A stretch of 33,171 bases of DNA from Chlamydiota bacterium (GTDB lineage: Bacteria; Auribacterota; JACPWU01): assembly GCA_016178055.1 (NCBI GenBank), contig JACOUC010000025.1, forward strand, positions 1 through 33,171, read 5' to 3'. Below, in pieces: positions 1-7,904 of the stretch. Every line of letters starts with the position of its first letter. Position 1 is the stretch's first letter. The translations under genes and the position numbers were made by a program. The notes under the pieces were generated by a model. The model saw nothing but the letters and a program-made list of their open reading frames with translations, made no database searches and was not told where the DNA came from.

Positions 1-134
1 CCCCTTACCGAAGCCACGGATCGTCCATCGCTTTTATATACCGTCAAAATTGAGTGAGGCTTACTGAAGAGCCGTATGCGGAAAATCCGCACGTACGGTT
101 CCGTGAGGGGCATTGAAATATATGTCTACTCGAC
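1..134 (+). mobile_element. Group II intron, 3' end (domains V and VI), cut by the window edge
   Basis: Positions 69-101 fold as a group II intron domain V: GAGCCGTATGCGG pairs with TCCGCACGTACGG across a short A-rich loop, with the AGC triad near the 5' side and the two-base CG bulge on the 3' side. A weaker hairpin that could be domain VI follows (GGCA near 109-112 with TGTC near 122-126). The intron probably ends near position 134 in AC, which fits the AY rule for group II 3' ends. No reverse transcriptase is visible, so it would lie left of the window if it exists. A small hairpin (GCTTAT at 160-165, ATAAGC at 173-178) follows in the 3' exon. The exact splice point is an inference. Confidence 0.8.
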
Positions 135-255
135 AAGTTCAGTGCGCTAAGGATAAAACGCTTATTTTCTGCATAAGCTGATTCGTTCAGACAAATGGTG
201 GGAAGGGCTTGCCATGCGTTTGGGTTTCTATGGACGTGAGGGAGTGAAGCTTTTG

Positions 256-2919
256 ATGAAATATCAGGAATTAAACGCAATTGTTTTACCGAACGGGTCC
301 ATTCAAATGGAATGGAGTGATACCGGAGAACACGTAAGCAAAAGCAGTCAATTACTGCAGCAGGAAATAGATAGGCGGTTTTCCTCTGACTCTACATCAG
401 CTTTTCTGTTTTTGGGTTTCTGTGACAGGGCCGTTCCTCTTTCCGTCTCGCTCAATTTCTGGAGGGAATTCATTGGGTTCTTCACAGAAAAGCTGAGATT
501 AACACAGGATGTTGAGACGCTGCGCAATTGTATAAAGATCTCTGTCGAAAGGCATGAACTGGACAGGATGCTTGAAAATGTTCCGCTGATGACGGGCGCA
601 GAATATCTGACGAGCGAATTGCTTGCGAACGTCTGGCTGGGTCTTAACGAGAGGCTTCAGAAGGAGCTCAATGCTTTTGATGGAACCGTTGAAGATTTTG
701 TCAAGAGCTACAGTCCTGATGTACATCTTGTGGGCCGTGTATTTTTTCACCTTGTTGAAAGCAAGAAGGATGATTATTCCTTTGCATTCCTTGCCACTTA
801 CTCGATGGGCTTGGGTGCAAAGGGAACCTCAAAGCACCTTCCCCTGAAATATGCCCTGAAAGAATTCGGCAGTGACAGTGAACATCTACTAGAGCTTCTT
901 GCAACCGTTAATATCGCCGCGAAAGAAAGTCCATTGATCGCGGGTCTTCTCGAAACTGGGGAATTGTTCCACCCCCTTGCTTGGTCGGCGAATGAGGCCT
1001 TTACCTTTCTCAAGGAGATTCCGGTTTATGAAAGATCCGGGATCCTTTGCAGAATCCCGAATTGGTGGAAGGGCACTACCTCAAGTCTGAAGCTTCAACT
1101 CAATGTGGGTGACGCTCCGCCGTCTTATCTGGGGATGGATGCTTTCCTCGAGTTTGATGCCCAGCTCGTTCTGGGCGATACTAAGATTTCTGAAGAAGAG
1201 GCCCGTCATCTGATTCAGGCGTCTGAGGGGCTCGCGTTTATTAAGAACAAGTGGGTTGCCGTTGACCCAGAAAAATTAAAACAGACCCTGATCGCCTACG
1301 AAGAGGCACGGAAGATGATGAAAGAAGGAAAGTTTAGCCTCAGAGATGCGCTGAGGATCGAGCTCAATCCAAAAGCACTGCTGGATATCCCGTCAGGCGT
1401 TAACGGTATAGATGTATCAAACGGCAGCTGGCTCGAATCGGTTATCCAGAAGCTGAGGAACCCTGAATTGATTGCTTTATCAAAGCCTCCAGAGACCTTT
1501 CTTGCAGAGCTTAGGCCTTATCAGCAAAAAGGTTTAGACTGGCTCTCTTATCTGGATTCACTGCGGTTTGGGATCTGTCTGGCAGACGATATGGGGCTTG
1601 GCAAGACTGTCCAGATCCTGGCACTTTTGAACATCCTAAAATACAGGAAACAAAAACAGGCAAATCTTCTGGTCATACCCGCGTCCCTGATTTCAAACTG
1701 GACCGCTGAAATTAAACGGTTTTCGCCGGATATCGATTACTTTGTGGCCCATCCCGAGGCCCACTCTGACAAAAAGGTTGAACCGAAAGATCGTTCAGCA
1801 CTCGACAAATTGGATCTCGTCATTACAACCTATTCTTTTGCGCAGAAATACGAATGGCTCCGCGACTATCCCTGGAACTATATGATCCTCGACGAAGCCC
1901 AGGCGATAAAAAACCCCGGGGCAAAGCAGACCCAAACACTCAAGAGCTTCACCTCAAGAAACAGGATCGTCATGACGGGTACCCCCATAGAAAATAGGCT
2001 GTCGGATCTATGGTCGTTATTTGACTTTATTAATCCCGGCCTGCTCGGCAGTTCTCAGGAATTTACACAGTTTTCCAAAAGATTAAGACAGGATCCTGAA
2101 GGGTATGCGCGGCTTAGAAAGGTCATCAGCCCCTATATCCTGAGACGCATGAAGACCGACAAGTCAGTCATATCGGATCTGCCTGAAAAGGTTGAGATGA
2201 AGACGTATGCTGCGCTCAGTAAAAGGCAGGTGATTTTATATAAAAATATGGTTCAGGAATTAAAAAAACTAATCGAAAACACCGAAGGTATAGAGCGTAA
2301 AGGAATCGTACTGTCATCCCTGATGAAATTCAAACAGCTCTGCAACCATCCGGACCAATATCTTGGCACAGGCGGATACGACGAGGATGACAGCGGAAAG
2401 TTCGCGCGGCTCAGAGAAATTTGTGAGACTATCCATGAAAAGCGGGAGAAGGCGCTGGTCTTCACACAATTTAGAGAGATCACCGAACCGCTGAAGGCCT
2501 TTTTAGAGACCCTGTTCGGCAGAGAAGGGCTTATGCTGAATGGCAGTACGCCGGTGAGTAAAAGAAAAGAGATTGTCGAACAATTTCAAGGCGCTCAGTA
2601 TATCCCCTTTATGGTCTTGTCATTAAAGGCCGGAGGAGTTGGACTGAATTTGACCGAGGCCAATCATGTCATCCATTTCGACAGATGGTGGAATCCGGCC
2701 GTTGAAAATCAGGCAACAGACAGAGCCTTCAGAATCGGGCAAAAAAAGAATGTCGTGGTCCATAAATTTATAACTCGAGGGACGATAGAAGAGAAAATCG
2801 ATCAGATGCTCGAAACTAAATCAAAGCTGTCCCAGGAGATCATTCAAAGCACGAACGAGACGTGGATCACTGAAATGGGCAACAGAGAATTGCTGGATCT
2901 CTTCAGTCTTGCGTTATAG
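256..2919 (+). CDS. SNF2-family DEAD-like helicase/ATPase
   Basis: A protein of about 887 residues. The N-terminal 400 residues are poorly conserved and are followed by the two SNF2 helicase lobes. Visible motifs are Walker A in ADDMGLGKTVQ (about residue 445), DEAQ (546-549), the TGTPIENRLSDLWS motif III region, and in lobe 2 a GGVGLNLTEA block and DRAFRIGQ (RIGQ at 826-829). SNF2 proteins are double-stranded DNA translocases that remodel protein-DNA complexes. The next gene encodes a SWIM zinc finger; in many bacteria SWIM and SNF2 occur together or fused, so the two probably work as a pair on DNA. The ATG at 256 has GGAG 11 bases upstream. An ATG at 214 in the same frame, with AAGGG upstream, is also possible. 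The gene starts just after a group II intron end. The specific role is unknown; genome defence or repair is only a hypothesis. Confidence 0.9.
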   Translation: MKYQELNAIVLPNGSIQMEWSDTGEHVSKSSQLLQQEIDRRFSSDSTSAFLFLGFCDRAVPLSVSLNFWREFIGFFTEKLRLTQDVETLRNCIKISVERHELDRMLENVPLMTGAEYLTSELLANVWLGLNERLQKELNAFDGTVEDFVKSYSPDVHLVGRVFFHLVESKKDDYSFAFLATYSMGLGAKGTSKHLPLKYALKEFGSDSEHLLELLATVNIAAKESPLIAGLLETGELFHPLAWSANEAFTFLKEIPVYERSGILCRIPNWWKGTTSSLKLQLNVGDAPPSYLGMDAFLEFDAQLVLGDTKISEEEARHLIQASEGLAFIKNKWVAVDPEKLKQTLIAYEEARKMMKEGKFSLRDALRIELNPKALLDIPSGVNGIDVSNGSWLESVIQKLRNPELIALSKPPETFLAELRPYQQKGLDWLSYLDSLRFGICLADDMGLGKTVQILALLNILKYRKQKQANLLVIPASLISNWTAEIKRFSPDIDYFVAHPEAHSDKKVEPKDRSALDKLDLVITTYSFAQKYEWLRDYPWNYMILDEAQAIKNPGAKQTQTLKSFTSRNRIVMTGTPIENRLSDLWSLFDFINPGLLGSSQEFTQFSKRLRQDPEGYARLRKVISPYILRRMKTDKSVISDLPEKVEMKTYAALSKRQVILYKNMVQELKKLIENTEGIERKGIVLSSLMKFKQLCNHPDQYLGTGGYDEDDSGKFARLREICETIHEKREKALVFTQFREITEPLKAFLETLFGREGLMLNGSTPVSKRKEIVEQFQGAQYIPFMVLSLKAGGVGLNLTEANHVIHFDRWWNPAVENQATDRAFRIGQKKNVVVHKFITRGTIEEKIDQMLETKSKLSQEIIQSTNETWITEMGNRELLDLFSLAL

Positions 2920-2959
2920 TCTCTTATAAGAAATATCTCGAACAAAATGATAAAGAAAA

Positions 2960-3135
2960 TCTAAATTCCAAGTACCCAATTTAAAACAAATTCAAGAGTA
3001 CGAATGTCCAAAATTCAGATGTAGTCGCCCCATTTATGGGGCAATGCAATAGATTGCCCGATAAATCGGGCGACTACGAGGCCCTTTGAATTTGGAATTT
3101 TGAATTTGTCTGGAATTTGAGATTTGGAATTTCCG
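2960..3135. repeat. AT-rich imperfect repeats around a GTAGTCGCCC palindrome
   Basis: The spacer between the SNF2 and SWIM genes contains AAATTC/GAATTT-type short repeats on both sides of an inverted repeat at 3021-3077. That repeat begins GTAGTCGCCCC and ends GGGCGACTAC, and has two internal hairpins (GCCCCATTTATGGGGC and GCCCGATAAATCGGGC). No gene is seen. The same palindrome family recurs at 4123, 14275, 17234 and 20776. Confidence 0.8.
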
Positions 3136-3180
3136 GTTTATCCGGGTTATGTGAGACATATCAAAAATAAAGGAGTTGTT

Positions 3181-4065
3181 ATGAGTTATTGGGGATTTCC
3201 GAGGTATGTATCTGCCGCTGAAAAAAGGGCAAAGGCCGCCAAAAAGCTAAAAGAGCTTTTCAAAAAAAAGCCGAATATAATGCCCGTGGTGCTCAAAGGA
3301 AGCGCACTTGCCCGTACCTGGTGGGGAAAGGCGTGGAACCATAATCTTGAAGCCTATGCCGATTACAGTAATCGCATCGGCAGGGGACGAAGTTATGTTC
3401 GTCATGGCGCAGTGCTAGATCTTCGGATAGAGCCGGGCGAGGTCATTGCCCTTGTTCAGGGTTCCGAGAGGGTCCCCTATTCAGTTTCAGTGAAAATACA
3501 GACGCTTAAGAAAGAGACTTGGCACCGGATGAAAACGGCTTGTGAAGGAACTCTGGAGTCGTTTCAGGAGCTCTTAACCGGAAATTTTCCGAGGGCCCTG
3601 GGCGATATATTAATCAACAAAGATTCAGGCATGTTCCCCGCTCCGCGAGAGATCAAATTTGATTGTTCTTGCCCCGACTGGGCTGATATGTGCAAACATG
3701 TGGCCGCGGTACTTTACGGCGTTGGTGTGAGACTTGATGAAGATCCCAAACTTTTTTTCAGGCTGAGAGACGCAGGAATAGACAAGTTGATAAAACAGGC
3801 AGTTGCGGGTAAGACTGAAAAATTGCTAGAAAAGGCGGGGAGAAAAAGCGGTCGCGTTATCGAGGACACAGATCTATCTTCGGTCTTTGGTGTCAATATA
3901 GAAGAGCCGGTTGCAAGGGGTAAAAACAAAATGATCAAGGCACAAGCTACAAGGAAGAAGAACAAGGCTGAAGAGGCTTCTGCAAAGCTCAAGCTATCTG
4001 TAAGGCCACAGCAAAAAAGGTTAAAAAGGCGGAAAAAATCGGCAAAGGTACTTGAATCCGCCTAA
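3181..4065 (+). CDS. SWIM zinc-finger protein, partner of the SNF2 helicase
   Basis: About 294 residues from the ATG at 3181, chosen because AAAGGAG lies just upstream; the open frame runs back to 3124 through repeat sequence and is not needed. The SWIM zinc finger CxC...CxH is at residues 162-173 (C162, C164, C171, H173). SWIM domains bind DNA or proteins and are known in SWI2/SNF2-associated proteins. An N-terminal region with a WWGKAW motif (about 40-45) precedes it. The C-terminal 60 residues are rich in lysine and arginine, which suggests nucleic-acid binding. It follows the SNF2 gene on the same strand with a 261-base spacer that holds a repeat, so co-transcription is uncertain. The family assignment is strong; the biological role is unknown. 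Confidence 0.85.
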   Translation: MSYWGFPRYVSAAEKRAKAAKKLKELFKKKPNIMPVVLKGSALARTWWGKAWNHNLEAYADYSNRIGRGRSYVRHGAVLDLRIEPGEVIALVQGSERVPYSVSVKIQTLKKETWHRMKTACEGTLESFQELLTGNFPRALGDILINKDSGMFPAPREIKFDCSCPDWADMCKHVAAVLYGVGVRLDEDPKLFFRLRDAGIDKLIKQAVAGKTEKLLEKAGRKSGRVIEDTDLSSVFGVNIEEPVARGKNKMIKAQATRKKNKAEEASAKLKLSVRPQQKRLKRRKKSAKVLESA

Positions 4066-4088
4066 GAATACCGCGATTTTTTATTTTA

Positions 4089-4226
4089 GGCATATGCACT
4101 TTATTCCCCCCATCAAGCTTTTGTAGTCGCCCGATTCATCGGGCAAATCCATACACGGCCCCATAAATGGGGCGACTACAAATTCTTGCCATAGCGCCTT
4201 GTAGAGGGGAATCAAGTGCATATGCC
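4089..4226. repeat. Nested palindromic element (138 bp)
   Basis: The outer arms are GGCATATGCACTTTATTCCCC (4089-4109) and its near-perfect reverse complement at 4206-4226, with 20 of 21 positions matching. Inside lies a GTAGTCGCCC-family inverted repeat (4123-4179) built from GCCCGATTCATCGGGC and GGCCCCATAAATGGGGC hairpins. No open frame of note is present. It could be a non-autonomous mobile element or a long hairpin acting on the SWIM transcript. Confidence 0.85.
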
Positions 4227-4261
4227 AATTTTATTTTAAACAATCTTTTTTCCTTGCATAC

Positions 4262-4280
4262 GTAGCTACAATGGAGCTAC
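4262..4280. promoter_or_regulatory. Probable operator/promoter of the DinJ-YafQ pair
   Basis: A perfect inverted repeat, GTAGCT-ACAATGG-AGCTAC, lies 11 bases before the antitoxin ATG. TACAAT within it (4267-4272) would serve as a -10 box; no good -35 is seen. RelB/DinJ antitoxins autoregulate by binding such palindromes over their own promoter. The role is inferred from position and symmetry. Confidence 0.55.
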
Positions 4281-4290
4281 ACTCCAGATC

Positions 4291-4551
4291 ATGCATAAGA
4301 CAAGTCTCGTTCGAGCCCGGATGGAGCCAACATTGAAAGAAGAGGTGGAAGGGATTCTCTTACGACTAGGGTTGACGGTTTCAGAAACCATCCATCTACT
4401 CTATCGTCAGATCAAGCTGAGACGGGGTCTTCCGTTTGAGGTTAGGATTCCAAATCGGCTGACCGCAAAAACCTTGACTGAAAGCAAGGGCGGTAAGAAT
4501 GTGAAGCGCTTTACTGCCAAGGAAGATCTCTATAGAGACCTTGGGTTGTGA
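4291..4551 (+). CDS. dinJ: RelB/DinJ-family antitoxin
   Basis: 86 residues. The N-terminal region follows the DinJ pattern: a short strand (KTSLVRARM), then PTLKEEVEGILLRLGLTVSE, then an Ile/Leu-rich helix, as in the ribbon-helix-helix dimer of DinJ. The C-terminal half would wrap around the toxin. The stop TGA overlaps the GTG start of the downstream toxin (GTGA), so the two are translationally coupled. A palindrome just upstream is the likely autoregulatory site. No Shine-Dalgarno is evident. The start at 4291 fits the usual N-terminus better than the in-frame ATG at 4321. Its role is to neutralise the toxin and repress the operon. Confidence 0.88.
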   Translation: MHKTSLVRARMEPTLKEEVEGILLRLGLTVSETIHLLYRQIKLRRGLPFEVRIPNRLTAKTLTESKGGKNVKRFTAKEDLYRDLGL

Positions 4552-4817
4552 GGAGCTTTAGCCGTACCAATCAATTCAAGAAGGATGTTAAGCATGCCTC
4601 TAAACGTGGATGGGATCTATCGCGGCTGAAGAAGGTTCTTAATTTGCTGATTGAAGGGCACCCTTTGCCTCCTGAATCTATGGACCATCCGTTGCGTGGA
4701 AACTGGGCGGGAAGCCGTGACTGTCATATTGGGACCGATTGGATTCTGATTTACACTCTAGAAAAAAATCATGTCCGTTTTGAACGGACGGGAACTCACA
4801 GTGATCTGTTCCGTTGA
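4548..4817 (+). CDS. yafQ: YafQ-type RelE/ParE-superfamily mRNA interferase toxin
   Basis: 89 residues starting with GTG inside the antitoxin stop. The C-terminal half carries the YafQ signature: RDCHIGTDWILIY, then RTGTHSDLF. This gives the His, Asp and His residues known to be needed for ribosome-dependent mRNA cleavage by YafQ. The length is typical and there is no disruption, so it should be active. The antitoxin lies immediately upstream. The pair sits at the edge of a block rich in toxin-antitoxin genes. Confidence 0.88.
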   Translation: MRSFSRTNQFKKDVKHASKRGWDLSRLKKVLNLLIEGHPLPPESMDHPLRGNWAGSRDCHIGTDWILIYTLEKNHVRFERTGTHSDLFR

Positions 4818-4831
4818 GGCCCAACCCATTT

Positions 4832-4990
4832 TTAAACTGGGGCCAAATAGGTGGGACGTGACAGAAGATAAAAGTGGGCCAATGTTGTTCCGCCCGTAAG
4901 ATAGAAATTATACTTGAAAAAGGGAACTTTTGACAGGAGCCGAAGCAGATGTTTTTGATTGTCTGTCAAAATATCCATATTTATTTTCAT
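4832..4990 (-). pseudogene. Truncated AbiEii-like nucleotidyltransferase (N-terminal fragment)
   Basis: From the ATG at 4990 (AAGGAG 13 bases upstream) the frame reads MKINMDILTDNQKH and then FYLTGGTTLAHFYL, which is the start of the AbiEii/DUF1814 nucleotidyltransferase family. The GG(T)TxL glycine motif is present, but the frame departs from the family right after FYL and stops at 4832 after 52 residues, where a full protein has about 200 or more. The following D-x-D metal-binding region is missing, so it cannot be active. A related shorter fragment lies at 18222-18266 on the same strand. Confidence 0.65.
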
Positions 4991-5021
4991 GCTACCATTC
5001 AACTCCTTGCTGTAAGGCCTA

Positions 5022-6437
5022 TTAAGATATATCTTCCCCCATTTTAAGCTCACGGAGTTTATTATAAAGGGTTTTTTCATCAATTCCCAAAAGCTTCGCG
5101 GCTTTTCCTTTTCTTCCCTGGGTTCGTGAAAGGGCCTGTTGAATCAATTTCTTTTCCACAAACAAAGCGGCTTCACTGGAGGATTGAAGAAGATCCAGAT
5201 CGGATTTTAAGGGGATAGTCAGGTTGGATTGAGCTTGTTCAGAGATAGGACTTTTAATTTCATTCGGCAAATCGGCCTTCGATATCTCCCCGTTGGCAAC
5301 TACCATTGCCCGCTTAATCGTATTTCGAAGCTCCCTGACATTGCCAGGCCATGGATGCTTTTGAAAAACCTCCAAAACTTCCTCGCTGATTCCGGTCACT
5401 TTTTTACCCAATTGTTTTTCAAATTCATGCAGGAATTGCAAACTCAAATAGGGGATATCATTACACCTCTCTCTCAAAGGGGGTAGATGAATGGGAAATT
5501 CATTGAGCCGATAATACAAATCTCCTCTGAATTGTTTCTGACGGATTAATTCCTGAACATCCTGATTGGCTGCGGCAATGACGCGAAGGGATACGGTAAC
5601 GGTCTGGTTTCCCCCCAAACGCTCAAAGGAACGCCTCTCCATAAAGCGAAGGAGCTTTGCTTGAATCGAGAGAGGTATATTCGCGATTTCATCCAGGAAA
5701 AGGGTTCCCCCATGGGCCTGTTCAAGCTTTCCAATACGTTGAGCATGAGCCCCCGTGAACGCTCCCTTCTCATGCCCAAAAAGTTCACTTTCAATGAGAG
5801 TTTCAGGAAGGGAGGCGCAATCGATAGGGATCCAAGGGCCCTGAGCCCTGGGACTGAGATCATGAATCCTTTTGGACACAAGCTCTTTACCTGTTCCGCT
5901 CTCGCCGATTAACAGGACATTCACATCCGTTTGTGACACCGCGTGAATTTGACGGATGACAGTGCGAATAGCCTGTGAGTCTCCCATTTCAGATTCTAAA
6001 TCAAGGCGGTTCGCGCATTGGGCTTTATAATGTTCCAGGTCCCAATAGAGGCGGCGCATTTTAACAGCATTGGAAACCAGCGCCTTTAGTTCTTCATTGT
6101 CAAAGGGTTTTGCAAGGTAATGGAAGGCGCCTTTTTTCATCGCCTCCACAGCCGTTTTGACCGTTTCATAAGCGGTCATGATGATGATAGGAAGGTTCGG
6201 GTCAGATTCGCGAATCTTTGATAAATAATCGATCCCGCTTTCTCCCCCCAATTTTAGGTCAAGGAGAACGCAAGAGAAGCGATTGTTGGGCAGTTGCTCG
6301 AGAAGAGTCTCTGGATGGGTCGCCCACTCGACTTTATGTCCTTCGGCCCCCAAAATTCTTTTAACGGAAAGGCAGAGGTCCTGCTCGTCATCAACGATGA
6401 ATACGGCATCTCTGGCCCCTTGACTAACCGCTTCCAT
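5022..6437 (-). CDS. NtrC-family sigma-54-dependent response regulator
   Basis: 471 residues with the full NtrC layout. The receiver (residues 10-125) has the acidic pair D16-D17, phospho-acceptor D60, T88 and K110. The AAA+ domain (about 150-385) has Walker A GESGTGKE (178-185), the sigma-54 contact loop GAFTGA (225-230) and Walker B GTLFLDEI (244-251). A Fis-type helix-turn-helix (about 430-465) ends the protein. It should bind upstream activating sites and drive sigma-54 promoters when phosphorylated. The ATG at 6437 has an AGGGGGG Shine-Dalgarno. It is the only DNA-binding output in a block of ten receiver domains and is downstream of all of them on the same strand. rpoN is in this window at 23.8-25.2 kb. 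The cognate kinase is not adjacent, but kinases of the block are candidates. Its codon choice looks less AT-biased than its upstream neighbours. Confidence 0.95.
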   Translation of the reverse strand: MEAVSQGARDAVFIVDDEQDLCLSVKRILGAEGHKVEWATHPETLLEQLPNNRFSCVLLDLKLGGESGIDYLSKIRESDPNLPIIIMTAYETVKTAVEAMKKGAFHYLAKPFDNEELKALVSNAVKMRRLYWDLEHYKAQCANRLDLESEMGDSQAIRTVIRQIHAVSQTDVNVLLIGESGTGKELVSKRIHDLSPRAQGPWIPIDCASLPETLIESELFGHEKGAFTGAHAQRIGKLEQAHGGTLFLDEIANIPLSIQAKLLRFMERRSFERLGGNQTVTVSLRVIAAANQDVQELIRQKQFRGDLYYRLNEFPIHLPPLRERCNDIPYLSLQFLHEFEKQLGKKVTGISEEVLEVFQKHPWPGNVRELRNTIKRAMVVANGEISKADLPNEIKSPISEQAQSNLTIPLKSDLDLLQSSSEAALFVEKKLIQQALSRTQGRKGKAAKLLGIDEKTLYNKLRELKMGEDIS

Positions 6438-6473
6438 GGGTCCCCCCTATTTCATTTCTAATGAGTTTACCCC

Positions 6474-6782
6474 TCACTTTACCTTCTTAGATATATCTCT
6501 TATAATCTTATACTGATAAAAAACACTCAAGGCAAGTATTAGAACGAACAAGAATTCTGCTATTCCCCTTATTGCTCCAAGATTAAATATCCCTATAACC
6601 GTTAGCAGGTAACAGATCTCTTTGATAACAAAGAACCCTACTGCAATACCTATCAAGAACCAGCTGCGAGCAAGCTGGGTTTTGGTAATAAGGATAATGC
6701 CTACGGCCGCCATGATGGCTGCTGAACCCAAGGCAATGTTTAAAAGGACAAAAAGTATTTCCCATCCCGATATGTGATCCAT
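6474..6782 (-). CDS. Small membrane protein, three predicted helices
   Basis: 102 residues with three hydrophobic segments at about 8-31, 40-62 and 68-91, and a basic C-terminus (KIIRDISKKVK) that would be cytoplasmic. Family not recognised. The ATG at 6782 follows the stop of the 228-aa gene by two bases, and GGGGAG lies five bases before it inside that gene, so the two are almost certainly one operon. Small multi-helix proteins beside two-component genes are sometimes signal inputs or kinase modulators. That is inference here, based only on position. Confidence 0.75.
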   Translation of the reverse strand: MDHISGWEILFVLLNIALGSAAIMAAVGIILITKTQLARSWFLIGIAVGFFVIKEICYLLTVIGIFNLGAIRGIAEFLFVLILALSVFYQYKIIRDISKKVK

Positions 6783-6784
6783 AT

Positions 6785-7471
6785 TTACTCCCCATCCCTA
6801 GCCGGGGTTATCTTAATCAGTCCAATCTTTTTCAATTCTTCCATATCAACCTTTTCAAATAGAGTGGAATATTCATCGCAAAGCAGCTGATCCAGGTCTA
6901 CTCCATTAGCAATCCTTCCCTCTTTGGTAATGAGGCCTTCATCTATTAACTGCTTTATCTCCAGCCGCATCTCGGGCCTGAAAACCTCCAAGGTAAAGAA
7001 TCCTTCCACCAGCTCCTTTATCCTCTGTTTAATAGCGGTTTTTATAACAGGAAGCAGTACCTCTTTTATCTCTTTAAGTTCTGAATCTAGCCTGGTTACA
7101 TCTGGTTTTGCCTTAATAAGGTTTTCTATAATATAATCAGTTTTTATGTAAAAGGGTATGGCCATCATTTCCCCCTCACCTTCTTGGTCGATGGAAACTT
7201 TTATACTGATAGATAGACCTTTAAGGGATTGTACCAGCTCATTTCTTTTTTCCTCTGTAATGGAACTAGACCACTGCCTTATTCCTCGACTGAGGTTTCT
7301 TATGGCTGAGGCGCTTATGGACTGTCCTATTTCAGGAAAGATGGTTTTAACAAAATGATATAAAGAGATTACCTTTTTAGGTGTGAAAAGATTAGCATCT
7401 ACATAGATAGGAGAAAAACCTATCTTTTTATTTATATTTTTCCCATGAGTTTCTCCAGTTCCTTTTTTCAT
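6785..7471 (-). CDS. Hypothetical 228-aa protein in the two-component block
   Basis: Family not recognised. It is soluble, with no signal peptide or membrane segment. The first 90 residues include VDANLFTPKKVISLYHF and a Ser/Arg-rich stretch (SASAIRNLSRGIRQWSSS) that could fold as small helices. Residues 130-225 are charged and mainly helical, with Leu/Ile spacing that suggests a bundle or coiled coil. It is followed after two bases by a three-helix membrane protein. An inverted-repeat element (7481-7543) lies immediately upstream. No good Shine-Dalgarno is seen; the ATG at 7471 is preceded by AAAAAGAA. Codon use (ATA, AGG, CTA) matches the receiver genes upstream rather than the NtrC gene. 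Confidence 0.8.
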   Translation of the reverse strand: MKKGTGETHGKNINKKIGFSPIYVDANLFTPKKVISLYHFVKTIFPEIGQSISASAIRNLSRGIRQWSSSITEEKRNELVQSLKGLSISIKVSIDQEGEGEMMAIPFYIKTDYIIENLIKAKPDVTRLDSELKEIKEVLLPVIKTAIKQRIKELVEGFFTLEVFRPEMRLEIKQLIDEGLITKEGRIANGVDLDQLLCDEYSTLFEKVDMEELKKIGLIKITPARDGE

Positions 7472-7480
7472 TTCTTTTTA

Positions 7481-7543
7481 CCCCGTTAGAGGTCGCCCCA
7501 AGGCAGTCGTAGCCGTGCCTTTGTCGGTGAGACCTCTAACGGG
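7481..7543. repeat. Inverted-repeat element, CCCGTTAGAGGTC arms
   Basis: Perfect 13-bp arms CCCGTTAGAGGTC (7482-7494) and GACCTCTAACGGG (7531-7543) enclose 36 bp with a further AAGGCA...TGCCTT pairing. The right arm supplies the TAG stop of the receiver gene at 7536. The left arm sits 10 bases upstream of the 228-aa gene. A related element with CCCCGTTAGACCT arms is at 9458-9554. It may be a small mobile element or a transcription terminator separating two gene groups. Confidence 0.85.
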
Positions 7544-7904
7544 ATTCACCTAAAGCCTTTTTGATAACTTTCCTCACCTTTTCCAAAGAAAAGGGTTTTG
7601 TCATATAGTCATAGATATTAAGGTAATGTCCCTTTAAGGCTGTATCCATAGAGGGATAGGCTGTGAATATGACCACTGGAACATTATTTTTCATCCTTTT
7701 TAGATGCCCAAGGGTTTCAATGCCATTGATCTTTGGCATTTTGAGGTCTAAAAATATAATGTCTGGATGGAATTCTTTTATCTTCTCTATGCCCTCTTTT
7801 CCACTCAATGCAGTTATAACCTCATAATCTTCCCCAGTCAAGGTCTTTTGAAAAAGGCTGCAGAAATCCTCTTCGTCATCGATAATTAATATTCTCTTTT
7901 TCAT
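7536..7904 (-). CDS. Single-domain response regulator (receiver only)
   Basis: 122 residues, one receiver domain and nothing else. Active-site residues are canonical: acidic pair D9-D10, phospho-acceptor D53, T81 and K103 before Pro. Lone receivers of this sort (CheY/Spo0F type) pass phosphoryl groups between kinases or bind a partner protein rather than DNA. Its start overlaps the preceding receiver gene by four bases (ATGA), so they are coupled. The stop codon lies in the arm of an inverted-repeat element. It ends the second REC-kinase, REC, REC set of the block. Confidence 0.92.
   Translation of the reverse strand: MKKRILIIDDEEDFCSLFQKTLTGEDYEVITALSGKEGIEKIKEFHPDIIFLDLKMPKINGIETLGHLKRMKNNVPVVIFTAYPSMDTALKGHYLNIYDYMTKPFSLEKVRKVIKKALGESR

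Noticed and set aside
4832-5083. Full 83-aa frame as an intact gene
   Set aside because: The first 31 codons overlap the end of the NtrC gene and do not match the AbiEii family; the family match starts at the ATG at 4990 and is cut short.
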